From assembly GCA_001800675.1 (NCBI GenBank), contig MGVW01000035.1:172772-208593 (forward strand): a stretch of 35,822 bases of DNA, in the 5' to 3' direction. Position numbers and translations under genes: made by a program. The first letter of the stretch is position 1. Each line of letters begins with the position of its first letter. Of the stretch, positions 27,599 through 35,822 are shown piece by piece. Source of the DNA: Euryarchaeota archaeon RBG_13_57_23 (GTDB lineage Archaea; Thermoplasmatota; Thermoplasmata; UBA10834). A model generated the notes under the pieces. That model saw only the letters and a list, made by a program, of their open reading frames with translations, had not been told where the DNA came from and ran no database searches.

Positions 27599-29538
27599 GC
27601 CACGCGTACAAAGGTCGAGTTGAAAGCCGAATTGCCTCCGTACTTCTGGACGAAGTCGGTCGTGAGGAAGTTCACGTTCTTGCCTCCCGAGAGCTTCGGC
27701 CAAAGCACCGAATACGAGACCATCACGCCTCTGGGGACATTGGCAGATATCTCCACCCTCACTGTCCAATCTCCGAACTCGTTGGCAAGCGTGACCGTCC
27801 CGCCATTCTCCATCTCCTCGTCCTCTGCGTCCTTCGCGTTGACGTAGACGACCGGCTGGATCTCAAGATGCATCTGATGGTATTGAGATCTCACCAGCAG
27901 CCTGTGCACCGGGGATAGGAGCTGGTAAGGGAGCTTCTTCTCCACGTCGACATGCACCGGGAGTCCTCCCAGCCCTTCCGAGATAGCCGCAGACGAGAAG
28001 AGCTCGATCTTCTTCGTGGGTGTGGCGTAGACGTTCCTGTTCGGTACCTTCATTCGCAGGAACCCCTTCTTCTTCAGGTCTTCGAAAGTCCCTTCGACCA
28101 CCTTGCTCTTGGAGATCAGGGTTCTGGCAATCTTCTCGTCCTCCTCGAACAGCTCCCTGGATATTAGGCGCATCGCCCCGGCAAGCGCCCGAAACAAGTC
28201 GCTGTTCGACTTGGCCTCCCCCAGGGGCTCGATCGCCTTCTCATTCAATGAAAGATACTGGTGCATGTATGATGTGTGGATGTCGAAGTGCTCGAAGAAA
28301 CTAGTGGCTGGCAGCACGATGTCCGCATAGTCCGCCGTGTCCGTCATGAACAGGTCATGGACCACCGTGAACACATCATCTCTGGCGAACCCTTTGCGCA
28401 CCAAAGTCTGGTTCGGCAGGGTGGCCAGCGGGTTGGAGTTGTAGACGAACATCATCTTGATCCTCCCGGACTCGAGGGTCCTGCCGATGTCGACCATGTT
28501 GTATTGGAGCTTCTTCCTCGAAGTGAGTGTGGTCCCCTCGAGATAGGCCCTATCGAAGTCGTCGATGTCCGTCGAGTAGAAGAATCCCCTGTTCTCACCT
28601 ATGAGCGCTGGCAGGATGCCTATCGCGCGTATCATCTCCCCGCCGTTCCTGTGCCTCTGCATCCCGTATCCCATCATGATGCAGTTGGGGCGCAGGGAGA
28701 CGTAGTCCGCGATGAAGTCCTCCATATCTCTCGTCTTCAGCCCCGTCAACCTCGCCATCGCATTAAGGTCGTACTTTCTGCTTATCTCAACGAGCCTCTC
28801 GAACCCCGTCGTGTTGAGCTTGACGAACTCCTCTGGATACAGCCGGTTCTCGATTATGTGATTGATGCAACCCAGCGCCATGGCGGCATCGGACATTGGT
28901 TTGATTTGAAGATGGACGCCCAACTCTGCGGTAGCGGTCCTTATCGGGTCGATGACGTATATCTTCGCCCCGCGCTTCTGGGCCTTCTTGATCATGTCGA
29001 TGCCGTGCGGAGTGCTCCACGCAGGGTTCATCCCCCAGACGACAATCAGCCTGCATTGCTCGATCTCCTCGGGAAGCATCCCCAGGCTCGAGCCCCAGAC
29101 TATTCCGAGAGCCTTGTCTCCCGCCCTCGAGCAAATGGTGTGTGTGATCCTGGAAGCGCCTATGGCGTTGAAGAACCGGCTGGGGAATTCCCTTTGGATC
29201 AAACCCATCGTCCCAGCATAATCGAACTGAAGCACGGAGTCCGTTCCGTACTTCGTTGACCGTTCCCTGATCTGGTCGGCAATGTCCTGGAGCGCTTGGT
29301 CCCAAGAAACCCGTTTGAACTTGCCCTTGCCCTTAGGGCCGTCCCTCTTCATCGGATAGAGCACGCGCTGCTTCGAGTAGACGTACTGGCTCAGCCCCTG
29401 GGCCTTCGGGCACAGGAATCCCTTTGTGAAGGGCTGCTTGTCGTTAGCCTCGATGGTGTGGAGCTTTCCGTTCCTGACCCGGGTCACGATGGAGCATGTG
29501 TCGTAGCAGTCTCTGGGACATGTGTTGAATATGTACAA
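27595..29538 (-). CDS. Molybdopterin (Mo/W-bisMGD) oxidoreductase, formate dehydrogenase/DMSO-reductase superfamily
   Basis: CPRDCYDTCSIV...FLCPKA [4Fe-4S] motif; ITHTICSRAGDKALG; VVWGMNPAWSTPH; DTADYADIVLPATSFFEHFD. Confidence 0.9.
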   Translation of the reverse strand: MYIFNTCPRDCYDTCSIVTRVRNGKLHTIEANDKQPFTKGFLCPKAQGLSQYVYSKQRVLYPMKRDGPKGKGKFKRVSWDQALQDIADQIRERSTKYGTDSVLQFDYAGTMGLIQREFPSRFFNAIGASRITHTICSRAGDKALGIVWGSSLGMLPEEIEQCRLIVVWGMNPAWSTPHGIDMIKKAQKRGAKIYVIDPIRTATAELGVHLQIKPMSDAAMALGCINHIIENRLYPEEFVKLNTTGFERLVEISRKYDLNAMARLTGLKTRDMEDFIADYVSLRPNCIMMGYGMQRHRNGGEMIRAIGILPALIGENRGFFYSTDIDDFDRAYLEGTTLTSRKKLQYNMVDIGRTLESGRIKMMFVYNSNPLATLPNQTLVRKGFARDDVFTVVHDLFMTDTADYADIVLPATSFFEHFDIHTSYMHQYLSLNEKAIEPLGEAKSNSDLFRALAGAMRLISRELFEEDEKIARTLISKSKVVEGTFEDLKKKGFLRMKVPNRNVYATPTKKIELFSSAAISEGLGGLPVHVDVEKKLPYQLLSPVHRLLVRSQYHQMHLEIQPVVYVNAKDAEDEEMENGGTVTLANEFGDWTVRVEISANVPRGVMVSYSVLWPKLSGGKNVNFLTTDFVQKYGGNSAFNSTFVRVA

Positions 29539-29681
29539 CTCTGGGTCCTCCGGTCGAAGAAGACGGGTGCTCCTCTGCGACTACTGGACTATGTTACGGG
29601 GATTTATAAATTACCTGGCCAGGGCATTCATCCCGACAAGGGAACAACAATTGCTCCTCGAGTGGCGCGAGGATGACTTGG

Positions 29682-30188
29682 TCATTTCCACTTCGAACCC
29701 CACTTGTCTCTGGAAAAGAGCTCGTCCAGCTGTTTCCTATTCCTGGTCGAAGGGTTCTGAGCCGGGTATCCGAGCGTCATGCAGATGTGCACCTTCTGGT
29801 TGCCGGGTATCCCCAGGATATTCTTGACCATCTCCGGGTCGAAGTCGCCGATCCAGCATGTGCCTAAGCCCAGCTCGACCGCCCTCAAGGATAGGTGGTC
29901 CAACGCAATTGCCAGGTCGATCGCATTGTAATCGTCCTCCGCCACTCCCACAAGATACGCGGAGCACTGCCCGACGAAGCTCTGGTTGCCGGAGGCGGGG
30001 ACGAGGCTGCTCCTCACGGCGTCATCAGTGACGACCACGATATTCCATGCCTGCAGGTTGCTCGAAGACGGAGCCAGTCTCGCTGCGTCAAGAAGCTCTT
30101 CCAGAACATCGCGAGGGATATCCTTGCTCTGATATTCTCTGATACTCCGTCTTGCTTTGATCGCGTCCTTGACTTCCACTTCGAACAC
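29682..30188 (-). CDS. Nitroreductase family protein
   Basis: VKDAIKARRSIREYQSKDIPRDVLEELLDAARLAPSSSNLQAWNIVVV...LGLGTCWIGDF. Confidence 0.9.
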   Translation of the reverse strand: MFEVEVKDAIKARRSIREYQSKDIPRDVLEELLDAARLAPSSSNLQAWNIVVVTDDAVRSSLVPASGNQSFVGQCSAYLVGVAEDDYNAIDLAIALDHLSLRAVELGLGTCWIGDFDPEMVKNILGIPGNQKVHICMTLGYPAQNPSTRNRKQLDELFSRDKWGSKWK

Positions 30189-30707
30189 CTACTTCAACAA
30201 CTCTCCGATGACCCTGTACTCGCCCCAATATAACATCATGTCCGCCTTGTCGTAGTGCGGATCCTGTCTTGCGGCGACTATCTCCCCTATGAACCACGTA
30301 TGATCGCCCGCCTCGACCTCCTTCACCTTCACGCATTCGATGTTGACAGGACATTCCGCGATCAATGGCGCGGAAATCTTGGATGCCTTCTCCCTCGTCA
30401 GGCCTGATGCCTCGAACTTGTCCACCCGCCTCCCTGACTTCGAGCCGCACACCTCCGTCTCCCTGAGGAGCCTGCGGTCTGGCACATTGATGGCAAAGTC
30501 CTTGCTCTCCTTGAAAAGCCGGTGGCTGAACCGCTTCGGCCCGATCCCGACTCCGATGTAGGGCGGCCTGAAGGAGAAAACATGGCACATGGCAAGCGTG
30601 ATTATGTTGTCTTTCTCGCCGCCGACCGTCCCCAGCACGACGGGAAACCCGGAGAAACAGTCCTCGGCCTCATCTGCAGAGATGCTCTTCTTCATCGACC
30701 CACCCAT
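30189..30707 (-). CDS. Flavin reductase-like (FMN-binding split barrel) protein
   Basis: FPVVLGTVGGEKDNIITLAMCHVFSFRPPYIGVGIGPKRFSHRLFKESKDFAINVP. Confidence 0.87.
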   Translation of the reverse strand: MGGSMKKSISADEAEDCFSGFPVVLGTVGGEKDNIITLAMCHVFSFRPPYIGVGIGPKRFSHRLFKESKDFAINVPDRRLLRETEVCGSKSGRRVDKFEASGLTREKASKISAPLIAECPVNIECVKVKEVEAGDHTWFIGEIVAARQDPHYDKADMMLYWGEYRVIGELLK

Positions 30708-30734
30708 GGGAGCGTAAGTCCTGAAACCCTCAGC

Positions 30735-31118
30735 TCACTCGCCGACCAGCTTCTTGTACTCGTCCGCGGACATGAGCGCCGACAGCTCGCCCGGATCGCT
30801 CATCTCGATGACCGCGATCCACCCTTGGCCGTACGGGTCCTTGTTCAGAAGCTCCGGGGAGTCCACGAGCTTGTCATTTGCCTCCTTGACTGCGCCAGAG
30901 ACGGGCGCGAAAACCTCAGACACGGTCTTCACCGACTCCACATTGCCCAATATCTCGCCGACTTTCAGATCCTTGCCTATCGTCGGAAGCTCCACGAAGA
31001 CAATCTCAGTGAGCTCCGCCTGGGCGTGATCCGTGATCCCGATTTGAGCGAGCTTTCCTTCGGCCTTGACCCACTCGTGGTCCTTGGTGTACTTGAGACC
31101 TGGAAGAACTACCGACAT
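30735..31118 (-). CDS. gcvH: Glycine cleavage system H-like lipoyl carrier protein
   Basis: YTKDHEWVKAEGKLAQIGITDHAQAELTEIVFVELP...GNVESVKTVSEVFAPVSGAV (lipoyl-Lys motif). Confidence 0.93.
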   Translation of the reverse strand: MSVVLPGLKYTKDHEWVKAEGKLAQIGITDHAQAELTEIVFVELPTIGKDLKVGEILGNVESVKTVSEVFAPVSGAVKEANDKLVDSPELLNKDPYGQGWIAVIEMSDPGELSALMSADEYKKLVGE

Positions 31119-31227
31119 AACTGGCCTCCCACGACGCGCGGGATGTTGTTATCCGAATTTATAACTTCTCCCTCTGGCCCGAAAGGGAGTAAACCGGTTC
31201 GGCAAGGTTCGAGGAGCAAGTCTGCAA

Positions 31228-32406
31228 ATGCATGAAACAGATAGAATTATCTATTGTCAACCTGATGCGCGCGACAAGGTGGCAGATTTGACTGACCAGC
31301 AAGCGATGGAATTCCTTGAAGAGCTATGCAATTGCTTCGGACCTTCGGGGTTCGAAAGAGAGCCCGCCATTATTGTCAGGGAGTATGTGTCCCGATTCTC
31401 CGACGAGGTCTTCACGGATCGGCTCGGATCGCTCATGTTCAAGAAGAAGGGCACCGCCGACAGCCCGATTGTGCTCCTACCTGGCCACATCGACGAGGTC
31501 GGGTTCATAATTTCCTCGATCAACAAGCTCGGATACCTCACGTTCAACCCGCTGGGCGGATGGTTCGACCAGGTGCTCCTCGGGCAGAGGGTCAAGGTCA
31601 GGACTGCCAGAGGCATCGTGCCTGGGATAATAGCCGCGAAGCCTCCGCACCTACTGACCGCGGAGGAGAGAACCAAGGTGATCCTGAAGGAGAAGATGTT
31701 CATCGACATAGGCGCCTCCAACGAGGACGAGGCGAAGGAGATGGGCGTGAGGGTCGGAAACCCCGTCATTCCTGACTCTTCGTTCTCGACGATGCAGAAG
31801 AAAGTGTTCAAGGACGGAAAAAGGAAGGGCGTCGACACTCTGGCCTTCGGGAAAGCCTTCGACGACAGGATCGGCGCTTGGATCGCTGCCGAGACTGTGC
31901 GCACGCTGTTCGACAAGAAGATCAAACATCCGAACACGGTTGTCGGCGCAGCGACGACTCAGGAGGAGGTCGGCCTCCGCGGTGCGAGGACGACCGCATG
32001 GGTGACGAAGCCCGATGTGTGCATCACGCTCGAAGTTGACATTGCGGGAGATGTGCCCGGGATCGAGGCACACGAGGCGGCAGCCAAGATCGGCATGGGC
32101 CCTTCTGTCACCACCTATGACAGCTCGATGATACCCAACCAGGACCTGGTCGAGTTGGTCATCCGGACCGCTGAGAAGAACAAGATACCGTACCAGCTCT
32201 CCCAGGTCAAAGGAGGGACCGACGCTGGCGCCATACACATGTCTTACGCCGGTTGCCCGAGCGTAGTCCTCGGAGTGCCAACCAGACACATCCACTCTCA
32301 CGCCGGCATCATGAGCATCTCGGATGCCGAGAACTGCGTGAAGCTCATCGTGGAACTCGTCAAGAAGCTGGACAAGAAGACCGTCGAGGGTCTGACCAAG
32401 GTCTGA
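31228..32406 (+). CDS. M42 family metallopeptidase (start may be GTG 31279)
   Basis: GPSGFEREPA, LLPGHIDEVGFIISSI, AFDDRIGAW, ATTQEEVGLRGARTTAW, KGGTDAGAIHMSYAGCPSVVLGVPTRHIHSHAGI. Confidence 0.92.
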   Translation: MHETDRIIYCQPDARDKVADLTDQQAMEFLEELCNCFGPSGFEREPAIIVREYVSRFSDEVFTDRLGSLMFKKKGTADSPIVLLPGHIDEVGFIISSINKLGYLTFNPLGGWFDQVLLGQRVKVRTARGIVPGIIAAKPPHLLTAEERTKVILKEKMFIDIGASNEDEAKEMGVRVGNPVIPDSSFSTMQKKVFKDGKRKGVDTLAFGKAFDDRIGAWIAAETVRTLFDKKIKHPNTVVGAATTQEEVGLRGARTTAWVTKPDVCITLEVDIAGDVPGIEAHEAAAKIGMGPSVTTYDSSMIPNQDLVELVIRTAEKNKIPYQLSQVKGGTDAGAIHMSYAGCPSVVLGVPTRHIHSHAGIMSISDAENCVKLIVELVKKLDKKTVEGLTKV

Positions 32407-32420
32407 TGTAAGGTGTTGAA

Positions 32421-32999
32421 ATGGGCGTCTCGCTCGATCCGGGCCTGATAAGGGACTTGATTGAGGCGAAAGCCGCGGTTGCGAGACACGGCATAGTCCT
32501 GATCAGATCGATCGAGAACGACCTCGCCCCCGCGATAGTCTCGGAGGCGAGGGACTCGATGGCCGCATCGCCAAGGAAGCTATCGCAGATGACCGAGGGA
32601 GAGCTGGACAAGTACTTGCTGAGACTCCGCAAGAAGGCGATGAGGACTTCGGACGATCTCGCGGAACTGTACAAACGCCTACTGTCGCGGCTCGGAACGG
32701 ACAACATGATCGATCTCCAGAAGGACCTTGAAGGCATCGGACAACTGTACTCCTGGGAGCGCATCGCCAAATCTGTGGAAGAGGTCAACCCAATCCTGAC
32801 GGAGAGAGGTTTTGGACGAATAGACCTCGGAGATCCGTCTTCCCTGTCTGAGGAGTTCGCAATCGAGCTGCAGCAGAAGTGGCCGGTCGCCTTCGGCAGG
32901 TTCTCGAAGCTGGCAAAGGAAGCGTCGGATGAGCTCCAGCGTGAGGATGAGGTCGCAGAGAGACCCCCGAAGGGCAAGAAGCCTTCGAAGCGCGGGTGA
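32421..32999 (+). CDS. Conserved archaeal helical protein of unknown function
   Basis: 192-aa ORF in a continuous same-strand gene run; helical, Lys-rich tail; no recognised motif. Confidence 0.7.
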   Translation: MGVSLDPGLIRDLIEAKAAVARHGIVLIRSIENDLAPAIVSEARDSMAASPRKLSQMTEGELDKYLLRLRKKAMRTSDDLAELYKRLLSRLGTDNMIDLQKDLEGIGQLYSWERIAKSVEEVNPILTERGFGRIDLGDPSSLSEEFAIELQQKWPVAFGRFSKLAKEASDELQREDEVAERPPKGKKPSKRG

Positions 33000-33003
33000 G
33001 CGG

Positions 33004-33501
33004 GTGGCGGTCCTGTCAGACAATGACATACTGGGGATGCTGAAGGACGGCAGTCTCAGAATCGACGGGTTTCGCGAAAGCAATCTGACTCCCAACGGCT
33101 ACGACGTCACGATAGAGGAGATTTGGGTCCCTTCGACCGATCTCCGCAAGAAGGACGGTGTCGTCAATGTGCCGGCCCGATCGTGGTTCGTCATCGGGAC
33201 GAAGGAGTACCTCGTCCTTCCCGAGACAATCGTAGGCGAGATATGGATCAGGACGACTTGGGTGAGGAAAGGCATATTGTCCTCTTTTGGGAGAATCGAT
33301 GCTGGGTTCAACGGGAACCTGACCTTTTCAGCGTACAATGCATCTGGAGACGGGGTGGAAGTGAGAATCGGTGACAGGTTTGCGCAGGTGGTCTTCGAGG
33401 AGCTGCGCACCCCTCCCGCAAAGGCATACAAGGAACGCTCGGGTAACTACCAGGGACAGAGGGGCATAACACTTCAGCCCAAGCGTGATCAGACGAACTG
33501 A
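33004..33501 (+). CDS. dUTPase / dCTP deaminase superfamily protein
   Basis: VAVLSDNDILGMLKDGSLRIDGF...NLTPNGYDVTIEEIWV...IWIRTTWVRKGILSSFGRIDAGFNGNLTFSAYN; GTG start 33004 rather than ORF-track 32929. Confidence 0.8.
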   Translation: MAVLSDNDILGMLKDGSLRIDGFRESNLTPNGYDVTIEEIWVPSTDLRKKDGVVNVPARSWFVIGTKEYLVLPETIVGEIWIRTTWVRKGILSSFGRIDAGFNGNLTFSAYNASGDGVEVRIGDRFAQVVFEELRTPPAKAYKERSGNYQGQRGITLQPKRDQTN

Positions 33502-34493
33502 AGGTCCAATCCGTAGAAGTTCATGGTTGGGGAGTAGCTCTTGACCTTTCTCCTGGCCAACTCCTTCATCACTCGACTTTCCCCCCTTGCCAGGTTGGCA
33601 ATCATGTCCAGTCGCTCACCGAGCTTGGAGTCCTCGAGTATCTCGTAGTAGTGCACGACACCGGAAGGCTTCAGCGCTCTTATCGCGTCGGAGATGAAGT
33701 CGCTCGCCTGGTGTGGCAGGTTCATGATAATCCTGTCCGCCTTCTCCAGCCCCGCAATCTCCGCCCTCGCATCTCCGAGAATGGGCGTGACCGACGCCAC
33801 CTTGTTGAGGGCTAGATTCTCTTTCATGAGCGAGATGGCGTCGGGGTTCACATCGATGGCGTAGACTACTTTCGGCTGCCTCGTCTTTGCGATCATGATG
33901 GCAAATGGTCCGACGCCAGAAAACATGTCCACGACGACCTCGCCGGGCTTCACCTGATTGGCGACTATGTCCCTCTCCGTCGCGAGCCGGGGCGAGAAGA
34001 AGGCCTTGGCGACATCGATCTTGAAGACCATTCCGTACTCCCTGTGGAGGGTTTCGGTCGTCTTCTCTCCTGCGACGACCTTGACGTTCCGCGTCCTGAA
34101 CTGATCTATCACACCTGCATCCTGGCACACAGTCTTGATCGATTTCTGAGTGGCAATAATCGCCTGTCCTATCTGCTTCGCGAAGGGCGCGACCTCGTCT
34201 GCCATCTTGACGACTGCTATGGTTCCGAGGGTATCGTAGGATGAAGGCAGCAGGGGCCGGAGCTCGTCTGGGATGTCGACGAGCACGCGGTAGTCCGTCA
34301 CCTGCTCCTCGGACTCCTTGAAGTCCGCAGTCTCGATCGGGAGACCGAGGTCTATCCTCTGAGAGATGGGGAAGTAGACGTTCTTCTTGTCGGAGCGTAT
34401 CTGGAGCTCCTTTCTCAGGATGCCCTTCTCCATCAGCTTCCGACGGATCGGCTCCGCTCTCATCTTCGGAACCACGAGACACAGGGATTCCAT
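33489..34493 (-). CDS. trm5: tRNA (guanine(37)-N1)-methyltransferase, Trm5 family
   Basis: VVDMFSGVGPFAIMIAKTRQPKVVYAIDVNPDAISLMKENLALNKV...IIMNLPHQASDFISDAIRALKPSGVVHYYEI. Confidence 0.9.
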   Translation of the reverse strand: MESLCLVVPKMRAEPIRRKLMEKGILRKELQIRSDKKNVYFPISQRIDLGLPIETADFKESEEQVTDYRVLVDIPDELRPLLPSSYDTLGTIAVVKMADEVAPFAKQIGQAIIATQKSIKTVCQDAGVIDQFRTRNVKVVAGEKTTETLHREYGMVFKIDVAKAFFSPRLATERDIVANQVKPGEVVVDMFSGVGPFAIMIAKTRQPKVVYAIDVNPDAISLMKENLALNKVASVTPILGDARAEIAGLEKADRIIMNLPHQASDFISDAIRALKPSGVVHYYEILEDSKLGERLDMIANLARGESRVMKELARRKVKSYSPTMNFYGLDLQFV

Positions 34494-34567
34494 CGAGGGA
34501 GCAAATCAGACTACTCGATAGATAACTCAATCGGAGACCGCCTTCGAGAGAAGACTACATTACTCGG

Positions 34568-35395
34568 ATGCCCAATCAAGGGATGATGGCGCTAGCTGAG
34601 GGCAGGCTGGTGTTTGTGGGCCTGGGCCTGCACGACGAGCGGAGCATCACGCTTCGAGGGATGGATGCGATACGGCAGGCCGACGTGGTCTTCGCGGAAT
34701 CGTACACCTCCATCCTTTCGGAGGGGTCTCTCTCCCGACTCGAATCTGCCACTGGCAAGAAGATCCAGTTGCTGGACAGGACGGCCGTCGAGGATGGGAA
34801 GACGATACTCGATGCATGCAAATCCAGCAGGGTCGTGCTCCTTGTCGTGGGAGACCCAATGATGGCTACGACCCATGTCGATCTACGCCTACGGGCCGAG
34901 ATGCAATCCGTCAGCACTGAGGTCGTCCACGGGGTTTCCGTGCTGACGGCCGTGCCCGGGTCGCTCGGCCTCCAACACTACAAGTTCGGCAGGACGACAT
35001 CCCTGCCATTCCCCCAAGAGGGATATTCGCCAACGAGTCCATACGACACCATCGCGGAGAACCTCTCGCGCGGACTGCACACACTCGTACTGCTTGACAT
35101 AGATGCCGAGAACTCGAAGTACATGACTGCGAACGAGGGCCTGCACTTACTTCAGGACATGGAACGCAGGACCTCCAAGCTCATCATCACAGAAGCGACC
35201 TTGGTCTGTGTGGTTGCGCGCGCAGGGTCACCAGAGGCATGTGTGAGGGCCGGACGAATCTCGGGCCTTGTGAACATGGACTTCGGGCCAACTCCGCACT
35301 CGATTGTCATCCCCGGTCGCCTTCACTTCATGGAGGAAGAAGCACTTAGAACGCTGGCTGACCACAACGCTGCACTTTCACCAGAGAAAGAATGA
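34568..35395 (+). CDS. dphB: Diphthine synthase
   Basis: LVFVGLGLHDERSITLRGMDAIRQADVVFAESYTSIL, VVGDPMMATTHVDLRLRA, TTSLPFPQEGYSPTSPYDTIAENLSRGLHTLVLLDI. Confidence 0.93.
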   Translation: MPNQGMMALAEGRLVFVGLGLHDERSITLRGMDAIRQADVVFAESYTSILSEGSLSRLESATGKKIQLLDRTAVEDGKTILDACKSSRVVLLVVGDPMMATTHVDLRLRAEMQSVSTEVVHGVSVLTAVPGSLGLQHYKFGRTTSLPFPQEGYSPTSPYDTIAENLSRGLHTLVLLDIDAENSKYMTANEGLHLLQDMERRTSKLIITEATLVCVVARAGSPEACVRAGRISGLVNMDFGPTPHSIVIPGRLHFMEEEALRTLADHNAALSPEKE

Positions 35396-35397
35396 GG

Positions 35398-35435
35398 ACC
35401 GGACGGAGAACCTCCAAACGCTCCATCCGTCCGGT
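35398..35435. terminator. Perfect 10-bp inverted repeat between convergent genes; candidate bidirectional terminator or processing hairpin
   Basis: ACCGGACGGA (35398-35407) / TCCGTCCGGT (35426-35435), 18-nt loop, between dphB stop (35395) and the 35454 stop. Confidence 0.5.
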
Positions 35436-35453
35436 GAAGGCTAAGGCTAGACT

Positions 35454-35822
35454 CTAGAGAGCTTTGATCTCCTGTTTCACCTCGATTCCCTTGGGAGCTA
35501 GTCGATCGACGAACTTCTTCGCCGGAAGCTGTTCGGGCACGATGAGCCCCTTTTCCTTCACATCGCCTGCCAGGAAGAGCTCAGCGCCGACAGCGCCTCC
35601 CACGCCCACCAGATAGCCCGTGGCGTTGCTTCGGCATATGTCCCAGGCCTTCTCGTGAGACATGGTCATCCAGATCTTGACCATGGTCCTCTTGCCGTTC
35701 TTGATCCCGATGACCTCGACCACCAGTCCGGCGTATCCCTTGACCTTGCCAGCCAGCTCGACGGGTCTAGGCATGAGCGCAACGACCACATCTATCGGCC
35801 TCACCTTGACGCCCTTGACATC
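35454..35822 (-). CDS. Saccharopine dehydrogenase-like protein, C-terminal part (5' truncated by window edge)
   Basis: RPVELAGKVKGYAGLVVEVIGIKNGKRTMVKIW...SNATGYLVGVGGAVGAELFLAGDVKEKGLIVPEQLPAKKFVDRLAPKGIEV. Confidence 0.75.
   Translation of the reverse strand, partial: DVKGVKVRPIDVVVALMPRPVELAGKVKGYAGLVVEVIGIKNGKRTMVKIWMTMSHEKAWDICRSNATGYLVGVGGAVGAELFLAGDVKEKGLIVPEQLPAKKFVDRLAPKGIEVKQEIKAL

Noticed and set aside
28276-29259. 327-aa plus-strand ORF
   Set aside because: Antisense shadow of the Mo oxidoreductase; no recognisable domain; expected from GC-rich codon bias.

Overview
This is a dense, high-GC archaeal chromosomal window. The gene repertoire (archaeal RibL/RibC, ADH synthase, AroB', GHMP shikimate kinase, Trm5, DphB) fits a Euryarchaeota/Thermoplasmatota-type genome; that placement is inference. 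I see no rRNA, tRNA, CRISPR array or intact transposon. Left to right: the C-terminal part of an FtsX/MacB-type permease; a riboflavin/FAD cluster (ribB, ribL, ribC, ribH); a multidomain PAPS-reductase-like protein with ferredoxin clusters; carA-carB; a protein resembling a catalytically degenerate archaemetzincin; a Thi4 thiazole synthase with a Cys at the sulfur-donor position; a small YHS protein facing an Lrp-TRASH regulator; a degraded or unannotated minus-strand ORF region; an EamA transporter; an ACT-domain regulator divergent from a 12-gene run (15178-27598). That run encodes the aspartate-semialdehyde-based (DKFP) aromatic pathway, chorismate mutase/prephenate dehydrogenase, Asd, the homocysteine-forming DUF39 and NIL-ferredoxin proteins, a UPF0280 protein and aspartate kinase. 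A minus-strand redox group follows (Mo/W oxidoreductase, nitroreductase, flavin reductase, GcvH), then an M42 peptidase, an unknown protein, a dUTPase/Dcd-family protein, Trm5, DphB and the end of a saccharopine-dehydrogenase-like gene. The most interesting signals are: (i) a transcription-unit-like fusion of aspartate-semialdehyde supply with both of its consumers, faced by an ACT regulator across two inverted repeats; (ii) three genes in that run (aroB', aroA, tyrA) whose conserved N-termini have no ATG/GTG/TTG start in frame and appear to begin on CTG/ACG next to good Shine-Dalgarno sequences; (iii) the degenerate archaemetzincin; and (iv) the Cys-type Thi4.
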